Assembly: GCF_032854445.1 (NCBI RefSeq)
Contig: NC_088304.1
Location: 26,855,704-26,919,703, forward strand
Direction of reading: 5' to 3'
From: Liolophura sinensis
Lineage: Eukaryota; Mollusca; Polyplacophora; Chitonida; Chitonidae
Length of the DNA stretch: 64,000 bases
Both the position numbers and the translations under genes were made by a program. The notes beneath the pieces are model-generated. The model was not told the origin of the DNA. It worked only from the letters and a program-made list of their open reading frames with translations, and did no database searches. Of the stretch, positions 24,061 to 35,050 are shown piece after piece. Within the stretch, counting starts at the first letter, position 1. The number at the start of each line of letters is the position of its first letter.

Positions 24061-25385
24061 GGTGGGGTGTTTCAAACGAGTTAACAATTCTGTCATCGAC
24101 TGACTGAACTATGCATGTTGTTTCGTAGATGTATCGGCAAATCTCATTGGCTGGAGCTTTCATTAAACGTTGCCCTGGCTTGACTAGTTATAGGCTCTTG
24201 CTCTAATGACCCTGATACATTACAAACCGCCTACCTGCGTCAGCCCCGAGGCTCAAATTCGCGTGTGTTAAGCTTTATTCCCCAATGATGCTGGTAAAAA
24301 AAATAAAAAAAAATAAAACCCAGTCAGTTTAATACTAGAAGCTAAGAGAGTTGTATTATGTAAAGTGGTCTTAATATAGTTATTAACATTTTAATAGACG
24401 CATATAATGATATAGACAACAGATGCAACTTTCGGGCTGTATGTTAAACGCCTCGTTTCAGTGTTGTAGTTAGTTGCATCTAATTCTGCTTAACTGGGCT
24501 GAAGTTGTGTAAGCACCCACGTTTATTACATCAGCACGGTGTGTTAAGTAGCGACTGCGGTCAAGGCGCGACTGAGATACTGGTATCTGTATTACAATTT
24601 GATATTATTCACGAAATAAGAATTTGAAACTCGAATGCAATGTGATCTCTGTAATATCCTCTGTCCTCCCTCTGCCACTGAAAATTACTTGTCTTTTACA
24701 TGTTATCAGATTTATTTATTGTTTATATATTATTTGTTTGAGAACTGTCGCCTAGATCCAAGTAATCAACATTTTAAAGATTAATTATTGCAAAAAAGAC
24801 CTGACTGCCGGAACATTGATTTAAGTTCAAAACTAATTAATGCAGACATTCCCACCTTGACACGGTCACTCAGACCACATGAAGAATTGAATAGAAACTG
24901 CAATTCAGACCCCTCGAGGAGATTTTTGCTCTGTCAGTTTGACATGACTAATGTCTTTATCTAATACCCTCGTAGTAGGCATGCCCATATCTGTGTGTAA
25001 AACAATTCGTGTTATGATGTAGGGTGTAGAATACCCTAAGGCATTAGCTAAGGACAATCGAGTAGTAAAATCTGCACGTACGGCCTTCGGTGCTGCTTGA
25101 ACGTGCACGATTTCATGTTTGCTAGCATAAAGGAACACATTTCCTAATTTCGAAATGGATACAGCGGGTTCAGCTCACCACATTGAAGTATATTGCCGAA
25201 AACAGCAAACATGACACCCCATTCAGTCACATTATACTAAGACAGGGCCAACCAGTCGTGCTTCCGTGCTCTAATCTCCCAGTACTGAGCACCAATCAAG
25301 GTAGCAACAAATACCATTTTGTAAGCCTTTGGTCTGACCCCACTGGGTTGATCCCGGGTCTCCTCTGGAGAAAGCGTTAGATATA
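24061..25385. other. Gene-free stretch
   Basis: No supported gene. A short minus frame at 24905-25138 has no recognisable domain. The words near 24470-24510 resemble part of family C in reverse, but weakly. Confidence 0.4.
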
Positions 25386-25600
25386 TATGAGCAGTTACAA
25401 TCAAAACGCAAGTGAGATACATGTTCTGATTATCGACGACTTCTGTGCCAGCGTGATACACGATTTACATACTGCTTTCATTCACTCGCCCAGAACAACG
25501 TCTTTCCAACATCACTGAAAACTGTGGATTTTTTTTTTCCAGTTTTCATACTTTAAATACACCTTTTTAGTTCTTTGGTTATTTGTGCTAAACGTCGTTT
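25386..25600 (-). repeat. Dispersed repeat family B copy
   Basis: Reverse orientation: cactcgcccagaacaacgtc, tttccaacatcactgaaaac and tagttctttggtta match the family B order. Confidence 0.7.
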
Positions 25601-26013
25601 TGGTAATTTGCCTTACGATTGTTGATTATTTCATAAGCAAATTGCCAAAAATCGTGGAGTTAGTTCGGGCTGTCCAGTTTCCTCTTTCTTTAACACTGAG
25701 CGCCTTAGTACGCGTGTAAAATGAGTATGTTAAAGTTGACAAAAAGTTTTAAAGAAGTTTTACCTTAATGTCACCTGTGTTTTATTTCCCAGCTAAACAC
25801 ATTTTACCTTACACTCTGTGCATACATCAAAATGAAATGAAAAGCTTTGTCTTTCAAATTAGCTAACCCACCCCGCCTTGTGTGCTTCCATCCTGCATAT
25901 CCAACTCTCCCCCCCCCCCCCTCACTCAAACATTAAGTATGTATATGTTTAAAGATTTTAACATATGTCTTGTTCGCCTTTACTATATAAACATTCTGCT
26001 TCTTGAGCTAAAA
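25601..26013. other. Gene-free stretch with C run
   Basis: Nothing recognised except a C run near 25909-25921. Confidence 0.45.
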
Positions 26014-26279
26014 CGCGGCCTTCGTAGCTCAGTTGGTTAGCGCGCTAGCGCAGCGTATTGACACAGGGGCCTCACACCAATGCGGCCGTTGTGGGTTTAA
26101 GTCCAGCACATGCTGACTTCCTCTTTGGTCGTAAGTGGCAAGGTGCCTTCAGCAACCTCCGGATGGTCGTGGGTTTCCCCCGGGCTGTGCCCGGTTTTCT
26201 CCCACCATAATGCTGGCCGCTGTCGTATAAGTGAAATATTCTTGAGTACGGCGTAAAACACCAATCAAACAAATAAATT
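26014..26279 (+). mobile_element. Full-length SINE
   Basis: The A-box head (gtagctcagttggttagcg), B box (gtgggtttaagtcc), core and tail are all present. More substitutions than the 22.9-kb copy, and no clear TSD. Confidence 0.93.
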
Positions 26280-26790
26280 GGGCCCAGACGCTACACTCAG
26301 TTAAGCCAAAGAAAAAACGCCATTTATGATGTGGTGAAGTTTGTATGGTGTCTTTGGATAAGACTTCATCATGATAGCATGAAACTCTTACCCACAGATC
26401 TGAGCCCCTTGTGATTAAGATGATACAGGAGTTGGCCAAGATAAACCTGTCTGAGCTGATTTTCAACACCTTATTAATAGGTGTTGGTCTAGATAAAGCA
26501 ACCGAACTGTTATTAAGATGAATTACCTTCGGCTTTAACGTTCATAAACGTTTTTATTCTTAATGTTTTTGCTACACTTAAGAATTTCACACTTTACGGC
26601 CAAGTGGTCATTGATGAAATTTATGGCCGTCGTTAATTATCTTGAAATTTTGTTTAATTTGGCGAGAAGTTTGCCTCGAAGGGCTGTTTTTTCACGTTTT
26701 AAACTCAACCGGGTACGTCTTTATTTACCAATGACACCTAGGTGCCCGACCAGTCTCAGGGGGAAGGCCTTTGTTTAAATGCAAAATTAA
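26280..26790. other. Gene-free stretch
   Basis: Nothing recognised. Confidence 0.45.
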
Positions 26791-27009
26791 GACCCAGATG
26801 TCTCTTACCAATTCAAGGCGATCACTGTGAGTTCATACTGTTTCCTTTTTGGTTGTGCGTTGGAGGATATGTCAGCTACCTGTGGATAGTTGTGGGTTTT
26901 CAAGATTCCTAGCGGGCTCTACCGAGTTTCCTCCCACCATAATGCCAGTCACTGATGTATAAGTCAAATATTCTTGAGCACGACGTAAATTATCAGTCAT
27001 ATTAACAAA
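26791..27009 (+). mobile_element. Old degraded SINE
   Basis: The series gacccagatgtctcttacca, cactgtgagttcatac, ctcccaccataatgccagtc and caaatattcttgagcacgac gives the SINE order with many substitutions. The A-box head is not visible. Confidence 0.8.
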
Positions 27010-27496
27010 TATATGAAAAAGTTGTGTTGGTTTTGTCATAACATCGGGTTTTAACTGAGTCTTCTTCTTGAAAAATCCCAATTCCTTCATTTCACGCTGA
27101 ATTGCAAACACAGTTGATGCATTTGTATGTAAATTGACTGAGTGAAGCGGTCTATTCAGTGATATCAGTTTTGCTTCAGAGCAGAGGGGCATCTCAATAT
27201 TCATTAGCTTTCCAGGCCTTCTTCTTTTGACTTAAGCGTGAAATCCGACTTCGTATGCCAGTCGTGAACCCTAAGAGGCGTTCCAAGCTGATGACCAGAT
27301 GACCCATTTCCAAAGCAACATAAAACATTAGTTTTAGTAATATGTAAGAAATAATGTGTACATAGTAAATAAAGTTGGTAATATGGAAGAGAAAGGCAGT
27401 CTGCACTTTTCAATGCTGCCGTAAACAGTCGATATTTTATGTATGACATCCAATCCAATTTAATCACAGTCCGTGAATAATTTCTCTGTATATTAA
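27010..27496. other. Gene-free stretch
   Basis: Nothing recognised. Confidence 0.45.
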
Positions 27497-27653
27497 TTCT
27501 ACGCCATACTCTTATACGATGGTGGCCAGCATTATTGTGGGAACTGAGAAACTGGGCAGAGCCCGGCAGAAACCCACGACCATCTGCAGGCTGCTGACAG
27601 ACCTTCCCACGTACGATCGGAGAAGAATCCAACGTCTGCTGGACTTGAACTCA
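27497..27653 (-). mobile_element. SINE fragment
   Basis: It runs from tctacgccatactcttatac through ggtggccagcattattgtgg and ccacgaccatctgcaggctg to ctggacttgaactcacc. The tail tip and tRNA A box are missing. Confidence 0.85.
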
Positions 27654-28440
27654 CCACACACCCCTTACGCCGCATGTGCCACTCACTACGTCAGTATACC
27701 ATTTAGTGAAGGAGAAAGGTCGGGCCTGATAAACAGTACTCCTTAATAATTTCCGCTAAAAAGTGATATTGAAAAGAACGCCTTCAAATACGTAACTCTT
27801 TTTGTTTTCTGTTTTCTTTCCGGCTGATGAAGCCGAACATTGTGTAACATTTAGTAATATTCGCCACTCACATTATTCCAAAAATTTTTTGCCTCATGCA
27901 CAAATTTTGACGGATTATGCAAACTGCGTATATGTCATTGAGGTATGAGTTTCACTAGCTCATGCTTAGCCAGACGGTTTGTGATTACTTTTCACTTGCC
28001 CGCTTCTTTCCTTTTGGAATGAATTATGTAAAGACGAACCGCGAGTGGGCACTCTTACAACGTGATGGCGTTATCACTTTTTTGACGCCATACACAGATG
28101 CCAAGGGGTAAGGCGTTTCTCTTCCATAATCCCACCATGAGGCAGATTACAAAAACTTCGACTGAGCTCATACTTTTGTTATTATCATCTTGCTGATGGC
28201 AATTGAAAGTTCAAATGAGAGTTCACTGACAAAAATGAACACACATGTTGATGCTATGTGTTTGCAACGCGAACCTGTCACTCCGTATTACATTTCCTCG
28301 TGAGAACACGCAGAGCTAGACACGACAACACATTCCTCACATTACAACAGCGTGAAGAACGAGTGGGTTTTCTTTTCCCTCTGTGGCTCTGTGGCATGAT
28401 GATGCTGTTGGTTTCTACACGAGAATGACATAAAATCATC
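27654..28440. other. Gene-free stretch
   Basis: Nothing recognised. Confidence 0.45.
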
Positions 28441-28884
28441 GAACTAACCATGAGTCACACTAGTTTAGACTAGTTCTTGGTGTACATATTCGATGGCCCG
28501 TTCGCTTTTGTCCATGAGTGACATGAACTAACCATGAGTCACACGAGTTTACACGTGCTCTTGGTCTACTTGGTCTACTTGGTCTACTTGGTCTACTTAT
28601 TTCATGGCCCGTTCACTTTTGTTCATGAGTCACATGAACTAACCATGAGTCACACTTGTTTACATGTGTTCTTGGTGTACTAATTTCTCGGCCCGTTCAC
28701 TTTTGTCCATGAGTCACATGAACTAACCATGACAGCACTAGTTTATACGTGTTCTTGGTCTACTTATTTCATTACCCGTTCTCTTTTGTCCATGAGTCGC
28801 ATGAACTAACCATGAGTCGCACTAGTTTACACGTGGTCTTGATCTACTTATTTCATTGGCCCTTCACTTTTGTCCGCATAAAAC
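28441..28884. repeat. 84-bp tandem array, 5 units, with nested 9-bp expansion
   Basis: Units start at gaactaaccatgagtcacac (28441, 28525, 28636, 28720, 28803). The second unit is 27 bp longer because tggtctact is repeated four times in a row (about 28565-28598). The sequence is unrelated to the 84-bp satellite at 16.4 kb. Confidence 0.92.
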
Positions 28885-28998
28885 GTTTGTAGATCTCATC
28901 CCTGAAAACACTATAAGCATGAATCAATTAATCACTAAATCGTTATAGGAATCAATCAATTTCTGAGTGAGTGAGACATTGAGCGAACGAACGTACTA

Positions 28999-29001
28999 GC
29001 G

Positions 29002-29068
<67 letters not shown>

Positions 29069-29098
29069 CATTCAATCAATCAATCAATCAATTAATCA
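28999..29098. repeat. (AATC)n microsatellite
   Basis: About 24 tetranucleotide units with a few interruptions. Confidence 0.97.
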
Positions 29099-29624
29099 GT
29101 CCATTCATCAGTCTAGTCATAATTATGAACCACTAACCCACAAGTAAAAGAGAAGTTTTAGATGATAAGGAGACAACAGATTTCTCTTTGTTTTTTGCAC
29201 GGTGTATCACGAACAAAAGCACCAAGTGATTAAATGTGGCCGAGCATGTACATTGGAATACAGAAATATAATGGAGGCCAATTCAAGATTAAGTCTGTTC
29301 GTGATGTTAACAGAGGATAAAGGGACAGTGTGGACAGTATTGTGTCGAGGATTTAAAGCAGTTTCCCCTTCAGGGCAATGCACGCGTGTAGATGTCAAAA
29401 CACGGGGTGTGTTCCCACGCTTTGTCAGCTGTAATTGAAAGTCACAGTCGCCTAAAGCTCCAGTTATAGGTAACAAGGATGTAGGAAAGTTGAGCAAACA
29501 TTTTGCGAGGAACGCTGTACCAGTACCGTTCTAATGCGGTTCGAGTATGGATAGCCAAGGTATGAGTACGGATAACTGCAATGAAGCTAGGTAGAATGGC
29601 AACGGTTCTATTCTGCCGAGGCGG
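29099..29624. other. Gene-free stretch
   Basis: A 78-codon plus frame (29202-29438) and an overlapping minus frame show no domain. Nothing supported. Confidence 0.4.
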
Positions 29625-30015
29625 CGTATGGACCCTGGATGCCAACAACAACGACAGTTACTGTGTGAATGCAAAGAGCAGTGACCACAACTGTCTGGAT
29701 GCCAACAGCAACACGTGCAACTGTTTGGATCCAAAGAGCAGTGCGCGCAACTGTCTGGATGCATAGAGCATTGAAGGCAACTGTCTCGATACAAAGAGCA
29801 TTGAAGGCAACTGTCTGGATGCAAAGAGCAGTGGCAGCAGCTGTATAGATGCCAACAGCAGTACTTACAACCGCCTGGATACAAAAGCAATGACAGCAAC
29901 TGTGTGAATACAAACAACAGTGACATCAATTGTCTGGGTGCAAAGAGCAGCCCTATCGATGCAAAAAGCGGTGACCCCTACTGTCTCAGTGACTCAATTG
30001 TCTGGATGCAAACTG
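29625..30015. repeat. 30-bp tandem array, about 12 units
   Basis: The core is caactgtctggatgcaaaga then gcagtgaagg-type sequence, repeating every 30 bp with small length changes near 29860-29960. It is divisible by three, so several frames stay open in parallel; probably non-coding. Confidence 0.88.
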
Positions 30016-30481
30016 TTTGAAAAAATATAGCACTACTTGGTTAAGAGCTGCAGATCAAATTACTTCTTAGAAAGTTCGTGTATTAGTACAATTTTCGAAT
30101 CATTATATTAAAAATGCCACTAGGGAAAAAACCCACCAAATCAAAACCTTTGTGTATAATTGTTCAAATATTATCATCAACAAAGCTTGTCCGCGCTCCA
30201 ACAAAGGTAAAGTGTAAATCTTAGATTAGCTCTCACCTACCATATTTATATTGTTTATATTTATAAACACAACAGCTTCGCATTCAGTTATTTCCACGTC
30301 TGTACTCACATGTGAATCAAATACTTGTTTCGATCTATGTATAATGTTTACTCAAACACAAACTGGCTCTAATGGGATCAAATCATCTGTTTTTCAAGCG
30401 AAAAAAAAAACAAAAAACAATTTAGCCGTAAGAAGTTATGACGCATACAAGAAATTTATTATTTTTTAAAATTTTTTTTCG
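30016..30481. other. Gene-free stretch
   Basis: Nothing recognised. Confidence 0.45.
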
Positions 30482-30608
30482 TGATTTGATTTTTGTACCG
30501 CACTCAAGAGTATTTCACTTATACGACGGTGGCCAGGACTATGGTGGGAGGAAAGTGGGCAGGGCCTGGAGAAGACCACCGATCATCGGCAGGTTGTTGA
30601 CAGGTACG
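30482..30608 (-). mobile_element. SINE fragment
   Basis: It has ccgcactcaagagtatttca, acgacggtggccaggactat and gatcatcggcaggttgttga; tail and core only. Confidence 0.85.
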
Positions 30609-30984
30609 AGGGGGTCACAAGAGACTGTTATTTCTTCTTAAACGTGCTATGTGTTGAAAGCTAATTGACCGAAGGATGTAACCTGCCTGTATATAAAAAT
30701 GAAAAGCCCGTACATGCCTTATGCATCGCCTCTTCAGTGTTACATTCACGCCATAATATAGAAACTATACCACAATACATACCGTTTGCGTGATTTATTT
30801 TGCTTTTCTATGTTGAATTTCTTCTCAACTTTTTCCAATATTTTCTTAACATTTTTTAACGGCCATTATGCAGAGGGGTGTTAACATTCAGCATTCAGGT
30901 GTCTACTGTATGTACATTCTTAAAAACTCCAAACATCTCACTGAAGAACTATACGCTCAATAGTACGTGCGCTATAAGGACATC
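30609..30984. other. Gene-free stretch
   Basis: Nothing recognised. Confidence 0.45.
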
Positions 30985-31284
30985 GCAACTGAGACACATA
31001 TTTTGTTATCAACAACTGATGTTCTAGCATTGCACACGATGTGAATACAGACTTCACTCAGTCGCCAAGAACATACCTTGCGTCTTTGTAACATTATTGA
31101 AAACTCTTAACTGGTTCTCTTTGCATGATTCCGTCTACTTTTCATACGCTGTATACATTCATAGTTTCTTTGTTTGGGACTTTGTGTTATACTTCGTTTT
31201 GGGAATTGGCTCTGAACGTCCTTATTTCCCTGGAACGTCCTTATTGGTTGACCGCTGTTGTACGAATGTCTGTTTCGACGCATT
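30985..31284 (-). repeat. Family B copy directly upstream of RT relic
   Basis: It carries actcagtcgccaagaacata, cttgcgtctttgtaacatta, gaacgtccttattggttgac and gtctgtttcgacgca in family B reverse order. It runs directly into the RT-like stretch at 31285. With the copy at 32195-32420 in the same orientation, it brackets the RT relic as a possible terminal direct repeat. Confidence 0.75.
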
Positions 31285-32060
31285 GATCAACTCTTTATAC
31301 TGATATTCCATGGATAGATTTAACTGATAGAATTTCATGACTAATTGTATCAGTATTTCACTGGTCAACTGGTCAGCTCTACATTAACTCCAAAAGCAAC
31401 AAAGCCCTCTTCAGTTCTACTACATACAAGGGCTGCAATTAATGAGATATTTTGTTGTTAGTCGAATTGCTTGAATTTATTTATTTATTTGATCCGTGTT
31501 TACGCCGTAGTCAAGAATATGAATTGCTTGAATTTCTCCTTAGGAACAGTGTATAGGTATTCTAACGGGTACAGATTGTGTAATCCTTTTGGCCGACCTA
31601 TACGTGTTCTCGTATGAAACTATTAAGGAGGAATCCTCACCTGGTTCGATCTTTCTCATTCAGTAATCGGTATGTGGTTGATCTGTTTGGTTTGCCCGAT
31701 CCATATATGGCAAAGGTTGTGAAAGGTTTATACCCACCTTCGCTGGATTTAAGTGAACTCCAGACTCTCCAGATGGTACATCTTATCCGGAGCTATAGTT
31801 GTACAAAAAACAAATTTGTTTCCTCTCTGGTTGACTTTACGACAAGAGTGATACTTTCAATATTGACGTTGTAAATTACCCTGAACTGGAGAGCAATATA
31901 CTGAAGGATCTTGCATATTGCGTGTATATATCTCGCCTTAAAGCATTTGCTAGATCTTGTGTGTTAGTGACGATTTCAATCAACCTCACAAATTATTACC
32001 GCAAAAACTAGTGTCTGAAGGTTATTCCATCAGACGCCTTAGGTCTAAGTTATTTAAACA
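31285..32060 (+). pseudogene. Reverse-transcriptase relic, copy 2
   Basis: Motifs in order: STLYTDIPWIDL (about 31284-31320), GILTGTDCVILLADLYVFSY (31556-31615), NRYVVDL (31665-31685), YPPSLDL, KFVSSL, then ESNILKDLAYCVYISRL (about 31889-31939). Frames shift between them and stops occur. The catalytic box is changed: YVVD where copy 1 has YIDD, so one of the paired aspartates is lost. A 42-bp SINE tail was inserted at 31479-31520. Inactive relic of the same element as 23580-24060 and 46940-47620. Confidence 0.82.
31479..31520 (-). mobile_element. 42-bp ultra-truncated SINE with perfect TSD
   Basis: Only the (TTTA)n tail and tgtttacgccgtagtcaaga-type tail sequence remain. It is flanked by perfect 15-bp repeats gaattgcttgaattt (31464-31478 and 31521-31535). 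The TSD shows this was a complete insertion event of a tiny 3' piece, not a later deletion. Confidence 0.94.
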
Positions 32061-32194
32061 ATGAGTATAATTATGCTGTAGATAAATATGTACACAACGT
32101 TCAGGACCTGCGGCACTCTGCTTCATGATTGTGTTTAATTCCGCTTAAACGCGAGTCTAGTGGTATAGTATATTCATCGTGTTCAATTAGATCG

Positions 32195-32420
32195 GCAGTT
32201 TGGCTATATGAACAATTGCAACAATTAAAGCGAAACAGAGATACATATTATATTATCGAATTAGCATGGTACACTATTTGAATACTGATTTCACTCAGTC
32301 GCCTGGAACATACCTTGCGCGCTTTTAACATTGTTGAAAACTGTCGACATCATCTCTTAGCTTCATTCTGTCTTGGTTTTGTACTTTACATAGTTTCTTT
32401 GGATCTGAAAGCAAAGCGGA
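32195..32420 (-). repeat. Family B copy downstream of RT relic
   Basis: It includes actcagtcgcctggaacata, ccttgcgcgcttttaacatt, gttgaaaactgtcgac and tacatagtttctttgga. Same orientation as 30985-31284. Confidence 0.75.
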
Positions 32421-33938
32421 TAGAGTCCTATGAGGGCATTCTGAGGTGGTGAAAATTGTAGTTCATAGAAAAAGTAAGGTTTTCTTCTGTTTGGGGACGT
32501 AAACCTGTCTAGAGCATCTTTAATGTGAAGCACAATACTTAGTTCATAAAGTAGCGGTCAAATTGTGCTTTTTATAATAATATTTTTGTGTTATCTGTTG
32601 GCATGATACAAAATGGTCGGATTTCCAGTGATTCGGCCAGGCCATTATTAAAAATTGCTTACTGCGTCTAACGTGACCGAATCGCTCGATTTAGGCCGAC
32701 TCAATTTATTTTTCGGGATATGCTAGAATTTCGTTCATCAGAATACAAACCACTGCACTGCTCCGACTTACCGAAATTAGGTTAAGCTTTACTCTCGCCG
32801 GAGTCATAAGAAAATTTATTTCAGCCACTGCGTTACAGCACGTTCATCTTCACACCATAATTGTAGGCCCTAAAAATCTAACAATGGCATCGTTTAAAAT
32901 CTGTTTTGCAGCCGATAGTCACAGATCAGTTTCTACCTACCGTTTATTACTACTAGTAAGTGTATAACTCATGTCCGACTCATGGCTCAGTACTGCTTGG
33001 CACACTAGTACATCGTTAGATCGGTCGACCCATATTCGTGCACCAAACACCTTATAATCCTGTAATTGCACTGCACAAATAGCAGGCCTCTTTCAAACCA
33101 ATGAGTTCTAGATTTTATATTTAATTAGAAGTTGCACCGAAACTGCTATTTTAAGTATTGTTCATTCCCTAAGGATATGCTGTCAGTTCAGTTCATTTCA
33201 CCTCGGTTTGTAAACTTTTGACTACTGATTTTCATCAATATGTAGTTTCGTGTTCTCTAAATTCAATGGGAACGGTTGCAGCGCTAGTGGAACGAGATAC
33301 ATGCATGGTCAAGATTAGGTTAAGCCATACTCAGTGTTTGTCTCTCGCTCTCAACAAAGAAAACGCAATCAAAATGTCCCCAGATATAAAATACAGTCCA
33401 CTGTGATTTATTGATGCTGCCCTACTATTGGTTGAGAACAAATTAGAGCAGAACTAAATAATAAGTGTAACACATTAAAGACTTTTCATTCGTCGTCCAG
33501 ACCTTCCGTCTGGCTATTGTAGGCTGTCATTGTTGTACATCTAGCCCACGCGCGACTTTCACGGTGTAATGAACATAACGTTAAACAAGGGTCTGGATGG
33601 ATCTAATTGGAAAGGAGATGGTCCAATACACGGTGTATTCATTTGTTTTCTTCTGTAATACGTCACTGTTTTTGTATAGTTATACCCTCAAAACTAAACT
33701 GTTACATATACTACTGGAATGGTCACGAGGAGTGACTACACGTATAAGAGTTATCCGACCAGTTTTGTTTCTACTTTCTATTAAGCATTAATGTACACGT
33801 TTCAACTCCATCAGAAGTGTTTGTGCTCTTGCGGAGAGCTGGTTAACCAACACCTTACACCAACACTGGAAACAGGGTTAAAATTTAACACCGTTAATGG
33901 AGTTGGAATATGAACACCTTTGAACAGGGCTCAGACAT
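32421..33938. other. Gene-free stretch
   Basis: About 1.5 kb without a supported gene or repeat. The right end is the TSD of the next SINE. Confidence 0.45.
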
Positions 33939-33949
33939 TAGCCCTTATA

Positions 33950-34210
33950 TTTATTTATTTATTTATTTATTTGACTGGTGTTTTACGCCTTACTCAAGAA
34001 TATTTCACTTGTACGACGGCGGCCAGCATTATTGTCTGAGGAAACCGGGCAGAGCCTGGCGGAAACCCACGACCATCCGCAGGTTGCTGGATGAATTTTC
34101 CACGTACGGCCGGAGAGGAAGCCAGCAAGGGCTGGACTTGAACTCACATCGACCGCATTGGTGAGAGGCTCCTGGGTCATTACGCTGCGCTAGCGCGCTA
34201 ACCAACTGAG
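33950..34210 (-). mobile_element. Full-length SINE with TSD
   Basis: Tail with long (TTTA)n, core ggcggccagcattattgtct, B box and head ending ctaaccaactgag. Flanks are tagcccttata (33939-33949) and tagctcttata (34211-34221), an 11-bp TSD with one mismatch. The last bases of the head are missing. Confidence 0.92.
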
Positions 34211-34550
34211 TAGCTCTTATAACTGGGTGGATAACTGTTAAAAGTGTACTTCACAAGCATCACAGATTAAGGACAGAGAAATGTTGAACCACCATCAAAT
34301 CCGTCGTTGGAAAATAAGTTATTAACCGCAGGTTAACGTATTGCCTATACGGCGTTAATATACGAATCAAATAAATATGAAATAGTCTGGAAGGAACTTA
34401 ATGTTAAGGAGTCTTAAGTCCTTTCTCCTCGAAACAAATAAGCATAATCATGCAGTGTTTTGGACAATCAAGAAATTTTCTTTTCAAATGGAAATTTTTC
34501 AATCCACATTAATCTTTTTTATTTGCAACCCCTAGAAGAAAGCTTTTTAA

Positions 34551-34604
34551 TTTAGTTCGTAAAAGTGAAATATTCTTGAGTAGGCGTAAAACATCAATCA
34601 AAAC
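34551..34604 (+). mobile_element. 54-bp ultra-truncated SINE with TSD
   Basis: It contains gtaaaagtgaaatattcttg, agtaggcgtaaaacatcaat and a short A-rich end, that is, only the 3' tail. Flanks are aaagctttttaa (34539-34550) and aaagctatttaa (34605-34616), a 12-bp TSD with one mismatch. Confidence 0.88.
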
Positions 34605-34756
34605 AAAGCTATTTAAAGCTTACTCGACTTTCATGAAAAGAAGCCAGTGTATGTAACACATAATAAAAAGTTTGCTACGTTTTGTTAAAAGAAAAGCAAA
34701 TAATTTTTGTACAACAATAAAATGAATTATAATCGTGTGTGTAATTTGCTACTATT

Positions 34757-35050
34757 AATGCATTTACATGAACAGTTACAATAAAACCCTGACTGAAGTA
34801 GACCGACAAGAAGCCGTATTTCACCGCATACGTGTGACCATTTGCCAACTATCACGCTCGTCGCTGCTCTGGATTTACAGTCTGTGCTGTAGCCGTATTT
34901 CACCCGTTACGTGTGACCATTTGCCAACTATCACGCTCGTCGCTGCTCTGGATTTACAGTCTGTGCTGTAGCCGTATTTCACCCGTTACGTGTGACCATT
35001 TGCCAGCTATCACACTCGTCGCTGCTCTGGATTTACTCTCTATACTGTAC
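34757..35050 (-). repeat. Family C copy with internal 79-bp triplication
   Basis: The left part (atgcatttacatgaacagtt, aaaaccctgactgaag) matches family C. The segment starting gccgtatttcacc then repeats at 34813, 34892 and 34971, a 79-bp period with nearly identical units. The triplicated part includes ctcgtcgctgctctgg, the reverse complement of the family C start. Confidence 0.85.

Noticed and set aside
24905-25138. 77-codon minus frame
   Set aside because: No recognisable domain and no match to the RT relic motifs.
29531-29929. Cys/His-rich minus frames over the 30-bp array (resembling a Cys-rich peptide)
   Set aside because: Several parallel frames are open over a 30-bp tandem repeat; no signal peptide followed by conserved Cys spacing in unique sequence.
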